8,752 bases of DNA. Origin: SVQP01 sp045606685 (lineage in GTDB: Bacteria; Bacillota; Clostridia; Oscillospirales; CAG-272). Positions 1 to 5,368 of this stretch are shown one piece after another. The stretch covers positions 1 to 8,752 of the forward strand of contig JAZUSJ010000260.1 of NCBI GenBank assembly GCA_045606685.1, read 5' to 3'. Position numbers and translations under genes: made by a program. Every line of letters starts with the position of its first letter. The first letter of the stretch is position 1. The notes under the pieces were generated by a model. That model ran no database searches and had not been told where the DNA came from. It saw only the letters and a program-made list of their open reading frames with translations.

Positions 1-1439
1 GTGATAAGGGGAGTCATTGCGACCATGGCCACCACGCCGAAAGCGTCGCTGGTCATGTCGCCGCCCAGCGCGGCGCAGGCTCCCTGAGCCAGAGGCAGCA
101 GGAAGGTAGCCGTCATAGGGCCGGAGGCCACGCCGCCCGCATCGAATGCGATGGAGGGGAAGGGCGCGGGTACGATAATGGTCAAAAGCAGCGCGATGGC
201 GTAGCCGGGAATCAAAAACCACATGATATTAATGCCGGTCAGCACGCGCAGCATGGAAAGTGCGATCGAGAATGCCACGCCGATCGACAGGCAGCGCAGC
301 ACCATCTTACGTGAGATCGCGCCTGCCGTGACCGTATTGACCTGCTTTGTCAGCACGTGTACCGCGGGCTCTGCCTGTACGATGAAGTAGCCAACGACAG
401 CACCGATGGGAATGATGATGAATCGCAAAAGTCCCTTACCGGGATCGGCAAGGCCGACACCGAGCTGGTAACCGCAGGGCGAAAAGCCGATGTTGGCACC
501 CAGCAAAAACAGGACAAGACCTACGTAAGTATAGCCCAGACCGACCAGGATCTTATGAAGCGCACGCTTGGAGAGCGCGTTGCCGGGCTTTTTTGCACAG
601 ATGTGATGGAATACGAAAAATCCTGCCGAGATAGGGCCGAGTGCGATCAAAACCTCCCAGAGCTGGTGCGGCAGCTGACGCAGAAAGGGGATCAGGACCT
701 GATTGGACTGTGTGATCACCTCGGTGGCACCAAGGTTTCCGGGATCGATCTCACCGCCCACGATCAGGCCAAGGATCATGACGGCCGAGATAGGGCCGAC
801 CGAGGAGAGCGCTACCAGACCGAAGCAGTCGTTATCGGCAGCTCCGTCCGAACGGGAGGAGGCAACACCCACGCCAAGCGCCATGATAAAGGGAACGGTC
901 ATAGGGCCCGTGGTCACGCCGCCCGAGTCAAAGGCAACCGCCCAGAAATTCTTGGGTACGAAAAATGCCATGATGAACACACCGATATAGCAGATCCAAA
1001 GCAAGAGTGAAAGCTTGACCTTGAACAGGATGCGCAGCATGGCGACCACCAGGAAAATGCCTACGCCAAGACCGACCGATGCAGTCAGGATAAAGGGCTT
1101 GATGTTGGGAACGTAAGAGGCGAGCACCTGCAGATCGGGCTCGCAGATGGTGGCAAGGAAGCCTACGAAGAAGGAGAGAAAGACCACAAGCCAGATCTTG
1201 CGTGACTTGGTCATTTGCGAGCCGATGTACTCGCCCATGGGGATCATGGACATGTCCGATCCGAGCGAGAAAAGTCCCATGCCGAGGATCAGGAGGAGCG
1301 CACCTACCAAGAAGGAGAGCAACGTACCCGTGTGGACGGGCGTAATGGTCGCAACCAACAAAAGGGTGATCAGCGTGACCGGCATGACGGCGGCAAATGA
1401 TTCCTTGATCTTCTCAAGTAATACCGTCTTTTCAAACAA
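1..1439 (-). CDS. DUF1538 family multi-pass membrane protein (3' end outside window)
   Basis: The minus strand is open from 1439 to the window edge, giving 479 residues with no stop. It is almost entirely hydrophobic, with many predicted membrane helices. Two halves resemble each other: AFDSGGVTTGPMTVPF (about 169-184) matches AFDAGGVASGPMTATF (431-446), EPDLQVL (100-106) matches EPAVHVL (357-363), and DNDCFGLVAL (202-211) matches TSDAFGVVAM (463-472), an offset of about 260 residues. The GGV-GPMT signature and duplication are typical of the DUF1538 (PF07556) family, putative permeases whose substrate is not established. The start is taken as TTG at 1439: an in-frame TGA lies two codons upstream, a GAGGTG ribosome site sits 10 nt before it, and the next ATG (residue 19) would remove conserved hydrophobic sequence. 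Probably only a few tens of residues are missing. It is divergent from the exporter operon. Family assignment is confident; function is unknown. Confidence 0.88.
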   Translation of the reverse strand, partial: MFEKTVLLEKIKESFAAVMPVTLITLLLVATITPVHTGTLLSFLVGALLLILGMGLFSLGSDMSMIPMGEYIGSQMTKSRKIWLVVFLSFFVGFLATICEPDLQVLASYVPNIKPFILTASVGLGVGIFLVVAMLRILFKVKLSLLLWICYIGVFIMAFFVPKNFWAVAFDSGGVTTGPMTVPFIMALGVGVASSRSDGAADNDCFGLVALSSVGPISAVMILGLIVGGEIDPGNLGATEVITQSNQVLIPFLRQLPHQLWEVLIALGPISAGFFVFHHICAKKPGNALSKRALHKILVGLGYTYVGLVLFLLGANIGFSPCGYQLGVGLADPGKGLLRFIIIPIGAVVGYFIVQAEPAVHVLTKQVNTVTAGAISRKMVLRCLSIGVAFSIALSMLRVLTGINIMWFLIPGYAIALLLTIIVPAPFPSIAFDAGGVASGPMTATFLLPLAQGACAALGGDMTSDAFGVVAMVAMTPLI

Positions 1440-1473
1440 TTTTCAAAAACACCTCACAAATCAAAATATACCT

Positions 1474-1502
1474 ATTAATTATATTATAGCGGAACGTGTC
1501 AA
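1474..1502 (-). promoter_or_regulatory. Tentative promoter for the DUF1538 gene
   Basis: Reading the minus strand, a perfect TTGACA lies at 1502-1497 and, 17 nt on, ATTAAT at 1479-1474, a poor -10. A perfect TATAAT also occurs at 1488-1483 but has no good -35 at normal spacing. One of the two probably serves the DUF1538 gene; which one cannot be decided from sequence. Confidence 0.4.
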
Positions 1503-1532
1503 AATATTGGTGAACATTCTGTAAAGTTGTAT

Positions 1533-1561
1533 TTGACAAGCGGCACTTTCTGTGGTATACT
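1533..1561 (+). promoter_or_regulatory. SigA-type promoter of the exporter operon
   Basis: TTGACA (1533-1538), a 17-nt spacer and TATACT (1556-1561) form a near-consensus housekeeping promoter. It excludes the upstream in-frame start at 1552, which falls inside the promoter, and supports translation from ATG 1600. Confidence 0.85.
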
Positions 1562-1599
1562 CAAACCAAGCAAGAATATTTTCAAAGAAAGTGGTAATT

Positions 1600-2391
1600 A
1601 TGACGACACAACAAGAAATCGGCACGCGTCTGCCGTACGATTACGACGACGTGCTGGATACCATACTGGATATTGGCTGCCGCCTGCTGGAGGCGGGAGC
1701 GGAGGTCAGACGCGTGGAGGACACGGTGGAGCGACTGTGCCTTGCGTACGGAGCGCACGACGTGGACGTGTTTTCGATCGTGGTGCTGATCGGTGTGACC
1801 TCGGAGGGCCCGAACGGGGATCACTATACGCAGATCCGCAAGGTGGGCAGCATTGGCAACAGCCTTGTGCGCATTGAAAAGCTCAATGCCCTCTCGCGCA
1901 GGCTCTGCGCCTGCCCCGAGGATCCCTGGGAGGTCAAGGAGGAGGTCAAGCGCATCTGCTGCCGGCAAACGTATCCCGGGTATCTGATGTACATAGCAGC
2001 AGCGATTGCTGCGGGAGGCTTTGCCGTCTTTTTCGGCGGCGACTGGATCGACGGCCTGATCGCGGCACTCATTGGCCTGGAGATCATGCTCTTCAGCCGT
2101 CACACACCTGCCAAGGTCAACAGTACGCTCAAAACCTTTGTGACAGCCTTTGTGTCGGGTGCTGCCGCGCTGGGACTTTGCGCGCTGATCCCGGGCGGAC
2201 AGCCGGATAAGATCATGATCGGCACCATTATGCTCATGATCCCCGGACTTGCGTTGTGGACGTCGCTGCGCGATCTGTTTGGCGGTGATATGGTATCGGG
2301 ACTTTTGCGCTTCGTGCAGGCTTTGTTCACGGCTGCGCTGATTGCTGCGGGCTACGGCCTTGCTTGGCTGACGTTAGGAGGGATCGTATGA
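1600..2391 (+). CDS. Threonine/serine exporter-like large subunit (ThrE/YjjP, DUF1212)
   Basis: This 263-residue protein has a soluble N-terminal region (1-125) followed by about five membrane helices (about 128-146, 150-165, 178-197, 205-222, 236-258). The N-terminal motif LLEAGAEVRRVEDTVERL (29-46) with DVDVFSIVVLI (55-65), and PGLALWTSLRDLFGGD near the C-terminus (215-230), are hallmarks of the ThrE N-terminal family (PF06738). Corynebacterium ThrE exports threonine and serine as a single fused protein; E. coli YjjP/YjjB is a split version linked to succinate export. Here the family is split as well. ATG 1600 follows an AAGAAAGTGG purine stretch and the promoter at 1533-1561. Its stop overlaps the next start (ATGA), so the two subunits are translationally coupled. 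The substrate cannot be told from sequence. Confidence 0.88.
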   Translation: MTTQQEIGTRLPYDYDDVLDTILDIGCRLLEAGAEVRRVEDTVERLCLAYGAHDVDVFSIVVLIGVTSEGPNGDHYTQIRKVGSIGNSLVRIEKLNALSRRLCACPEDPWEVKEEVKRICCRQTYPGYLMYIAAAIAAGGFAVFFGGDWIDGLIAALIGLEIMLFSRHTPAKVNSTLKTFVTAFVSGAAALGLCALIPGGQPDKIMIGTIMLMIPGLALWTSLRDLFGGDMVSGLLRFVQALFTAALIAAGYGLAWLTLGGIV

Positions 2392-2858
2392 ACTGGGGAC
2401 AGGTTGCACTCTTGACCGTGGCGTGTACCGTTGCCATGGTGGGCATTGCCATCATTTTTGACGTGCCGCCCAAAAAGCTGTTCTGGGCGCTGATCGGAAG
2501 TGCCATTTCCTGCGTTCTGATGCTGATCGGGGATATGCTTGGGTTGGATCTGCTGATCACCAACATGATCGCTACCGCAGTGCCTTGCGTGTATTGCGAG
2601 ATCATGGCGCGCGTGCTGAAAACGCCCACGACTGTGTTCATGATTCCCACGCTTTTGCCGCTGGTACCGGGAAGCAGACTGTATTATACCATGTTTTATC
2701 TGTTCAGCGGCGATCAGGCTTTGTTTATGGAGAATATGCTGGCAGCGGTCAAGATCTGCACGGGTATTGCGGTGGCCATCATTCTGGTCACGGGTGCTAT
2801 GCGCTGGATCGAAGCCGCGAAAAAGCAGAGATTGGAAAGAGAAAAGGAACACAGATAA
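2388..2858 (+). CDS. Threonine/serine exporter-like small subunit (YjjB, ThrE C-terminal type)
   Basis: This 156-residue, four-helix membrane protein is the partner of the preceding gene. The segment KTPTTVFMIPTLLPLVPGSR (78-97) is the diagnostic motif of the YjjB/ThrE_2 family (PF12821), and the length matches the family's usual 150-160 residues. The C-terminus is charged and cytoplasmic (KKQRLEREKEHR). The start at ATG 2388 overlaps the upstream TGA by the classic ATGA arrangement and has a perfect AGGAGG at 2376-2381 inside the upstream gene. The last codons and the stop lie in a 14-bp tandem repeat (2843-2877), so the extreme C-terminus may vary between strains. The two proteins are expected to form one export complex. 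Confidence 0.88.
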   Translation: MNWGQVALLTVACTVAMVGIAIIFDVPPKKLFWALIGSAISCVLMLIGDMLGLDLLITNMIATAVPCVYCEIMARVLKTPTTVFMIPTLLPLVPGSRLYYTMFYLFSGDQALFMENMLAAVKICTGIAVAIILVTGAMRWIEAAKKQRLEREKEHR

Positions 2859-2877
2859 AGGAACACGGATAAAGGAA
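2843..2877 (+). repeat. 14-bp tandem repeat across the end of the small exporter subunit gene
   Basis: The unit AAAGGAACACAGAT (2843-2856) is repeated at 2857-2870 with one change (A to G at 2867), and a third partial copy (AAAGGAA) follows at 2871-2877. The TAA stop (2856-2858) bridges copies 1 and 2. Confidence 0.85.
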
Positions 2878-2919
2878 AAGGGGCTGCGTCAAGAATGATT
2901 CAGCCCTTTGCTTTATTTA
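2878..2919 (+). terminator. Rho-independent terminator of the exporter operon
   Basis: AAGGGGCTG (2878-2886) pairs with CAGCCCTTT (2901-2909), a 9-bp stem with one G-T wobble around a 14-nt loop that can add three inner pairs. The T-rich tail GCTTTATTT follows. The position 20 nt after the stop fits the operon end. Confidence 0.75.
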
Positions 2920-2934
2920 AGAAAATATTTGTTG

Positions 2935-3084
2935 CCCAAATTCCGGCCTGCCCCTTTTCCCGCGGACATTCACTCCACTGCGTTCCGTTCATTGCGGGTC
3001 CTCTTCCCCGGAGGGGATGCCTTATGGAAGTTGCCCGCATCGAAGGGCAATCATAACTGCAGAATTGACGCGCGTCAATTCTGC
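2935..3084. repeat. Hairpin-rich intergenic block with a perfect 26-bp palindrome (REP-like)
   Basis: No convincing gene reads outward through this stretch. It holds several dyads: CCCC-gga-GGGG near 3006-3016, TTGCCC (3031-3036) with GGGCAA (3045-3050), and a perfect 26-bp palindrome at 3059-3084 whose half-site is GCAGAATTGACGC. The palindrome covers the stop codon and last two codons of the minus-strand gene ending at 3075. No T-tract follows on the minus strand, so it is not a normal terminator. A dispersed repetitive extragenic element is the favoured reading; its copy number cannot be judged from this window. Confidence 0.55.
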
Positions 3085-3272
3085 TTCTGTACGCTTTTAT
3101 ACTCGTCGTAAAAACGGTAATAGGGACAATGCCCCGTGTTGTGCGAGAGAAAATCGCACATGTCGTCCTCGTCCAAGGATACAAGGCACACGTATGCGTC
3201 GTATTCCTCATCGTAATCGTAAAATTCGCAGCTCTCGCAATTTCCTTGCTTGCTTTTATTTTGGGTTGCCAT
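3075..3272 (-). CDS. Small cysteine-rich protein (DUF6472-like)
   Basis: This 65-residue acidic protein has CESC at 12-15, further cysteines at 29, 39 and 49, an aromatic/acidic centre (YDYDEEYDAYVC, 18-29) and a CPYYRFYDEYKSVQKQ ending (49-64). Spaced cysteines and the CPYY...DEYK ending fit the DUF6472 family of short Clostridia proteins as I recall it; the function is unknown. Cysteines 12, 15, 29 and 49 could bind a metal such as zinc, which is inference. ATG 3272 is preferred because GAGAGGTG lies 9 nt upstream and the promoter at 3300-3328 is just beyond; starting further upstream (3353) would place the start ahead of that promoter. The stop is embedded in the 26-bp palindrome. Confidence 0.82.
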   Translation of the reverse strand: MATQNKSKQGNCESCEFYDYDEEYDAYVCLVSLDEDDMCDFLSHNTGHCPYYRFYDEYKSVQKQN

Positions 3273-3299
3273 GAAATCATACACCTCTCTTTGGCTATC

Positions 3300-3328
3300 A
3301 TTATAACATAAAAGCAAAGGCGTGTCAA
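3300..3328 (-). promoter_or_regulatory. Perfect consensus SigA promoter of the small cysteine-rich protein gene
   Basis: On the minus strand TTGACA (3328-3323), a 17-nt spacer and TATAAT (3305-3300) match the consensus exactly. The ATG is 27 nt beyond the -10, leaving a short leader that contains the ribosome site. Confidence 0.9.
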
Positions 3329-3346
3329 TGAATTTTGCTGCGGTAC

Positions 3347-3375
3347 TGGACAAGGCCGAGCTTTTGTGCTATAAT
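3347..3375 (+). promoter_or_regulatory. SigA promoter of the membrane protein gene at 3409
   Basis: TGGACA (3347-3352, one mismatch), a 17-nt spacer and a perfect TATAAT (3370-3375). Its -35 lies 18 nt from that of the opposite promoter, so the two are divergent but do not overlap. Confidence 0.82.
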
Positions 3376-3408
3376 AGATTGAAACCGTAATAAAGGAGTG
3401 TTTTCTTG

Positions 3409-4059
3409 ATGGCAAGGAGTGTAAATAAAACCCCCGAAATAGAAAAACCGTCCAAAACGTTTGCATCCCGCGTCGGATATGATTGGATCCGCGTGGTTTT
3501 GGGTATTCTTATACTGTGCGTGCTGCTGGCCGTATCGCTGGATATGATCAACGATCAATTCGCTACCAAGCAGGACGAGCTGATCGAGGATGAGAAGGAT
3601 GACTTTGGCTGGATCGTGATCACGGTGGGCTATACCGTCCCGCTTATCCTTGCCTGTGCCGTCCCTGTGATCATGTGCATTGGCTCCAAAAAGGATGCGC
3701 AACGCAAGCACCTGATCAAGCTTCTGATCGTGGCGGGTGCTGCCGTGTTTGCCATTGGCATTTTGTGTCCCAAGCAGCTCTCGGATCTGACAAAGCAGCG
3801 CGAATTCTGCCTTGCCTTGGAGGAAAGGGCAGAGGAGGAAGAGGATTTCGTGTATCCCGAGGATCAGCCCAGCGTCAAGGAGGTTACGCTGCAGCTGCAG
3901 CGCACCGTGGAATGGACGGCTAAGGCGGGACTCGGTCTTGCTGTCATCGGTGCTTATCAGGGCGTGCGCTATAAGAAGCTGCGCGACGGTGAGGAGGACG
4001 AGGAAGTCCCCGCAGACGAGCTGGCGGACGAGCTGCCCGACGTGGATTGGCAGGAATGA
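3409..4059 (+). CDS. Unrecognised four-helix membrane protein with acidic tail
   Basis: I do not recognise this 216-residue protein. Predicted membrane segments are at about 27-46, 67-91, 102-120 and 168-186. Between helices 1 and 2 is an acidic stretch (QDELIEDEKDD, 55-65). A longer charged loop with EERAEEEEDF (138-147) lies between helices 3 and 4, and the C-terminal tail is strongly acidic (GEEDEEVPADELADELPD, 194-211). No catalytic motif is visible. The start is ambiguous by one codon: AAGGAG is 7-8 nt before TTG 3406 and 10-11 nt before ATG 3409, so initiation at TTG is possible. It stands alone between its own promoter and the perR promoter at 4105. Membrane location is well supported; the role is unknown. 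Confidence 0.8.
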   Translation: MARSVNKTPEIEKPSKTFASRVGYDWIRVVLGILILCVLLAVSLDMINDQFATKQDELIEDEKDDFGWIVITVGYTVPLILACAVPVIMCIGSKKDAQRKHLIKLLIVAGAAVFAIGILCPKQLSDLTKQREFCLALEERAEEEEDFVYPEDQPSVKEVTLQLQRTVEWTAKAGLGLAVIGAYQGVRYKKLRDGEEDEEVPADELADELPDVDWQE

Positions 4060-4104
4060 TAAAAATTTCCGAAAAAATCTCTGCAACTTTTTTTCATAAA
4101 CCTA

Positions 4105-4132
4105 TTGACAAAATCAAAAAATCTGCTATAAT
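4105..4132 (+). promoter_or_regulatory. Promoter of the perR-rubrerythrin operon
   Basis: TTGACA (4105-4110), a 16-nt spacer and TATAAT (4127-4132) form a consensus promoter. The start region downstream is covered by a palindromic operator beginning at 4131. Confidence 0.87.
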
Positions 4133-4149
4133 TAAGACACAGTCTTAAT
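4131..4149. promoter_or_regulatory. Putative PerR/Fur-family operator
   Basis: ATTAAGAC-ACA-GTCTTAAT is a perfect 8-bp inverted repeat with a 3-nt centre. It touches the -10 and spans the expected transcription start, an ideal repressor position immediately before the Fur-family gene. Its 19-bp span equals a Fur box, but the half-sites differ from the B. subtilis PerR consensus TTATAAT-N-ATTATAA. Autoregulation is inferred from position. Confidence 0.75.
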
Positions 4150-4156
4150 AAGGAGC

Positions 4157-4170
4157 AGCTATGAGCTATG
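4157..4170 (+). repeat. 7-bp tandem duplication AGCTATG x2 at the perR start codon
   Basis: AGCTATG occurs at 4157-4163 and again at 4164-4170. Each copy carries an ATG, in different frames. AGGAG (4151-4155) is 5 nt before the first ATG and 12 nt before the second, which is the only one in the perR frame. Removing one copy would place perR at ideal spacing. Confidence 0.9.
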
Positions 4171-4554
4171 AGAACAAGAAAGACGCATCAGACCGAGCTT
4201 GTAATGCAGGCCGTGACCGCGTTGGATCATCCCACGGCGAGCGAAGTGCTGCAGGCTGTACATGAGCAGGACTCTTCCGTATCAAGGGCAACGGTATTCC
4301 GCGTTCTTGCCGAGGCGGCAGAGAACGGGGAGGTACAGCGTCTTGTGCTGGCAGGCAACTCGGATTGCTTTGACGTTACGTTGAGGCAACACGCACATAT
4401 GGTGTGCCGACAGTGCGGTGCAGTCAGCGACGTTGAGATTGCCGATACGTCCGCGCTTGAGCAAAGTGCGGTGGCGATCCCGGGTGCGTGCATCGATGCC
4501 TGTCACGTACAGTTTTTCGGACTTTGTCCGGCATGCAACAAAGAAACCAATTAA
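4168..4554 (+). CDS. perR: PerR-type peroxide-sensing Fur-family repressor
   Basis: This 128-residue protein has a winged helix (about 1-60, with SRATVFRVLAEAAENGEV at 39-56) and a C-terminal metal-binding/dimerisation domain. All regulatory ligands known in B. subtilis PerR (H37, D85, H91, H93, D104) occur here at exactly minus 16: H21, D69, H75, H77 and D88. The structural zinc cysteines also match at C80, C83, C120 and C123. Aspartate at the D104 position favours a peroxide sensor over a true Fur. The N-terminus lacks about 16 residues found in B. subtilis PerR. The only in-frame start is ATG 4168, since an in-frame TGA lies at 4162-4164; its spacing from AGGAG is a long 12 nt owing to a local duplication. 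A palindromic operator overlies its promoter and rubrerythrin follows 34 bp later, typical PerR context. The exact PerR role is inferred. Confidence 0.88.
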   Translation: MRTRKTHQTELVMQAVTALDHPTASEVLQAVHEQDSSVSRATVFRVLAEAAENGEVQRLVLAGNSDCFDVTLRQHAHMVCRQCGAVSDVEIADTSALEQSAVAIPGACIDACHVQFFGLCPACNKETN

Positions 4555-4588
4555 AATTATAATCAAAATAAAAAGGAGAATTTCACAC

Positions 4589-5128
4589 ATGGAACTCAGA
4601 GGATCTCAAACCGAAAAGAATTTGATGGCTGCATTTGCAGGCGAATCCCAGGCAAGAAACAAGTATACCTACTACGCATCCAAGGCAAGAAAAGAAGGCT
4701 ACGAGCAGATCGCAGCGATCTTTGAAGAAACCGCGAACAACGAAAAAGAGCATGCAAAGCTGTGGTTCAAGGAGCTGCACGGCGGCGAGATTCCGGACAC
4801 CCTGACCAACCTTGGCGACGCTGCTGAGGGTGAGAACTACGAGTGGACCGATATGTATGCAGGCTTTGCAAAGACTGCACGCGAGGAGGGCTTTACCCGT
4901 ATCGCTTACCTGTTCGAGGCTGTCGGTAAGATCGAAAAGGAGCATGAGGAAAGATACAGAAAGCTGATCGGCAACGTAGAGAATAAGATCGTGTTCTCCA
5001 AGGATGGCGAGGCTACCTGGGTCTGCCGTAACTGCGGTCACATCGTCATCGGTAAGTCCGCTCCCGGTATGTGCCCCGTTTGCGCACATCCCCAGGCTTA
5101 CTTCGAGATCAAGGCTGATAACTATTGA
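4589..5128 (+). CDS. rbr: Rubrerythrin
   Basis: This 179-residue cytoplasmic non-haem iron peroxidase reduces hydrogen peroxide in anaerobes with electrons relayed from a rubredoxin or NADH pathway. The diiron four-helix domain (1-135) shows E19 (AGES), E52 with H55 (ExxH), E85 with D88 in NYEWTDMY, and E116 with H119 (ExxH). The C-terminal rubredoxin domain has C146/C149 (CRNC) and C162/C165 (CPVC), ending in HPQAYFE. Length and domain order match classical rubrerythrin. Position 88 is Asp where Desulfovibrio has Glu97. AAAAGGAG lies about 10 nt before ATG 4589. It sits 34 bp after perR with no terminator between, so it is probably co-transcribed and under the same PerR control, and a strong terminator follows. 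Confidence 0.96.
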   Translation: MELRGSQTEKNLMAAFAGESQARNKYTYYASKARKEGYEQIAAIFEETANNEKEHAKLWFKELHGGEIPDTLTNLGDAAEGENYEWTDMYAGFAKTAREEGFTRIAYLFEAVGKIEKEHEERYRKLIGNVENKIVFSKDGEATWVCRNCGHIVIGKSAPGMCPVCAHPQAYFEIKADNY

Positions 5129-5138
5129 TAACATTTTT

Positions 5139-5168
5139 GGGGCTGCCTGCACGGCAGCCTCTTTTTTT
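5139..5168 (+). terminator. Strong Rho-independent terminator after rubrerythrin
   Basis: GGGGCTGCC (5139-5147) pairs with GGCAGCCTC (5153-5161) as a 9-bp stem with one G-T wobble and loop TGCAC, followed directly by seven T residues (5162-5168). Confidence 0.93.
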
Positions 5169-5286
5169 GCATATAATAATGTATAAAACAAAAGAATATA
5201 CACTCAATATACAGCGCATCGTGAAAATGCCACAAAAGAGATACCGAAATCATGGCATATTTGTACAGTATTTGTGGGATTTGGGC

Positions 5287-5315
5287 TTGACAAACAGCGA
5301 CTCGGGATGTATAAT
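5287..5315 (+). promoter_or_regulatory. Perfect consensus SigA promoter of the amino-acid ABC transporter
   Basis: TTGACA (5287-5292), a 17-nt spacer and TATAAT (5310-5315) match the consensus exactly. Between the upstream terminator (ending 5168) and this promoter I see only A/T-rich DNA with a weak dyad, ATGCCA (5227) with TGGCAT (5253), and no gene. Confidence 0.9.
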
Positions 5316-5323
5316 TATTCATA
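5306..5323. promoter_or_regulatory. ARG-box-like operator over the -10 of the transporter promoter
   Basis: The 18-bp site GATGTATAATTATTCATA fits the ArgR/AhrC box form WNTGAATWWWWATTCANW with two departures: TGTAT for TGAAT, and G at the first position. It fully covers the -10. It also contains the dyad TGTAT (5308-5312) with ATACA (5321-5325). The downstream genes encode a polar amino-acid importer, a common ArgR target. A -10 supplies some of the A/T matches, so the call is tentative. Confidence 0.5.
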
Positions 5324-5335
5324 CATTCAATCAAA

Positions 5336-5351
5336 GAGTGCATAGGCACTC
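5336..5351 (+). promoter_or_regulatory. 5' UTR stem-loop just before the ribosome binding site
   Basis: GAGTGC-ATAG-GCACTC is a perfect 6-bp stem with a 4-nt loop, ending 4 nt before AAGGAG (5356-5361) of the binding-protein gene. It may protect the transcript or tune translation; that role is inference. Confidence 0.6.
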
Positions 5352-5368
5352 GCATAAGGAGAAAAATC

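Noticed and set aside
357..1524. Several plus-strand reading frames up to 217 codons across the left end
   Set aside because: They are antisense to the DUF1538 gene, are low in hydrophobicity, have odd composition (rich in R, H, Q, D) and lack ribosome sites; the minus strand encodes a coherent membrane protein.
1552..1599. Upstream in-frame start for the exporter large subunit
   Set aside because: It lies inside the -10 region of the promoter at 1533-1561 and has no ribosome site; ATG 1600 is downstream of the promoter.
2900..3274. Overlapping short reading frames on both strands over the palindrome block
   Set aside because: They arise from repeat sequence and from the complement of the small cysteine-rich gene; none has a ribosome site or recognisable protein composition.
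4066..4094. A-tract and T-tract (GAAAAAA with TTTTTTTC) as a terminator after the membrane protein gene
   Set aside because: The stem is only A-T pairs apart from one G-C and would be weak; not enough to call.
4557..4571. TTATAAT-C-AAAATAA resembling a B. subtilis PerR box before rubrerythrin
   Set aside because: The area is almost pure A/T, there is no promoter there and two half-site bases mismatch; chance is likely and the site at 4131 is far better placed.
4418..4588. In-frame upstream extension of rubrerythrin
   Set aside because: It overlaps the end of perR in another frame; ATG 4589 has a strong AAGGAG and begins the conserved rubrerythrin N-terminus.
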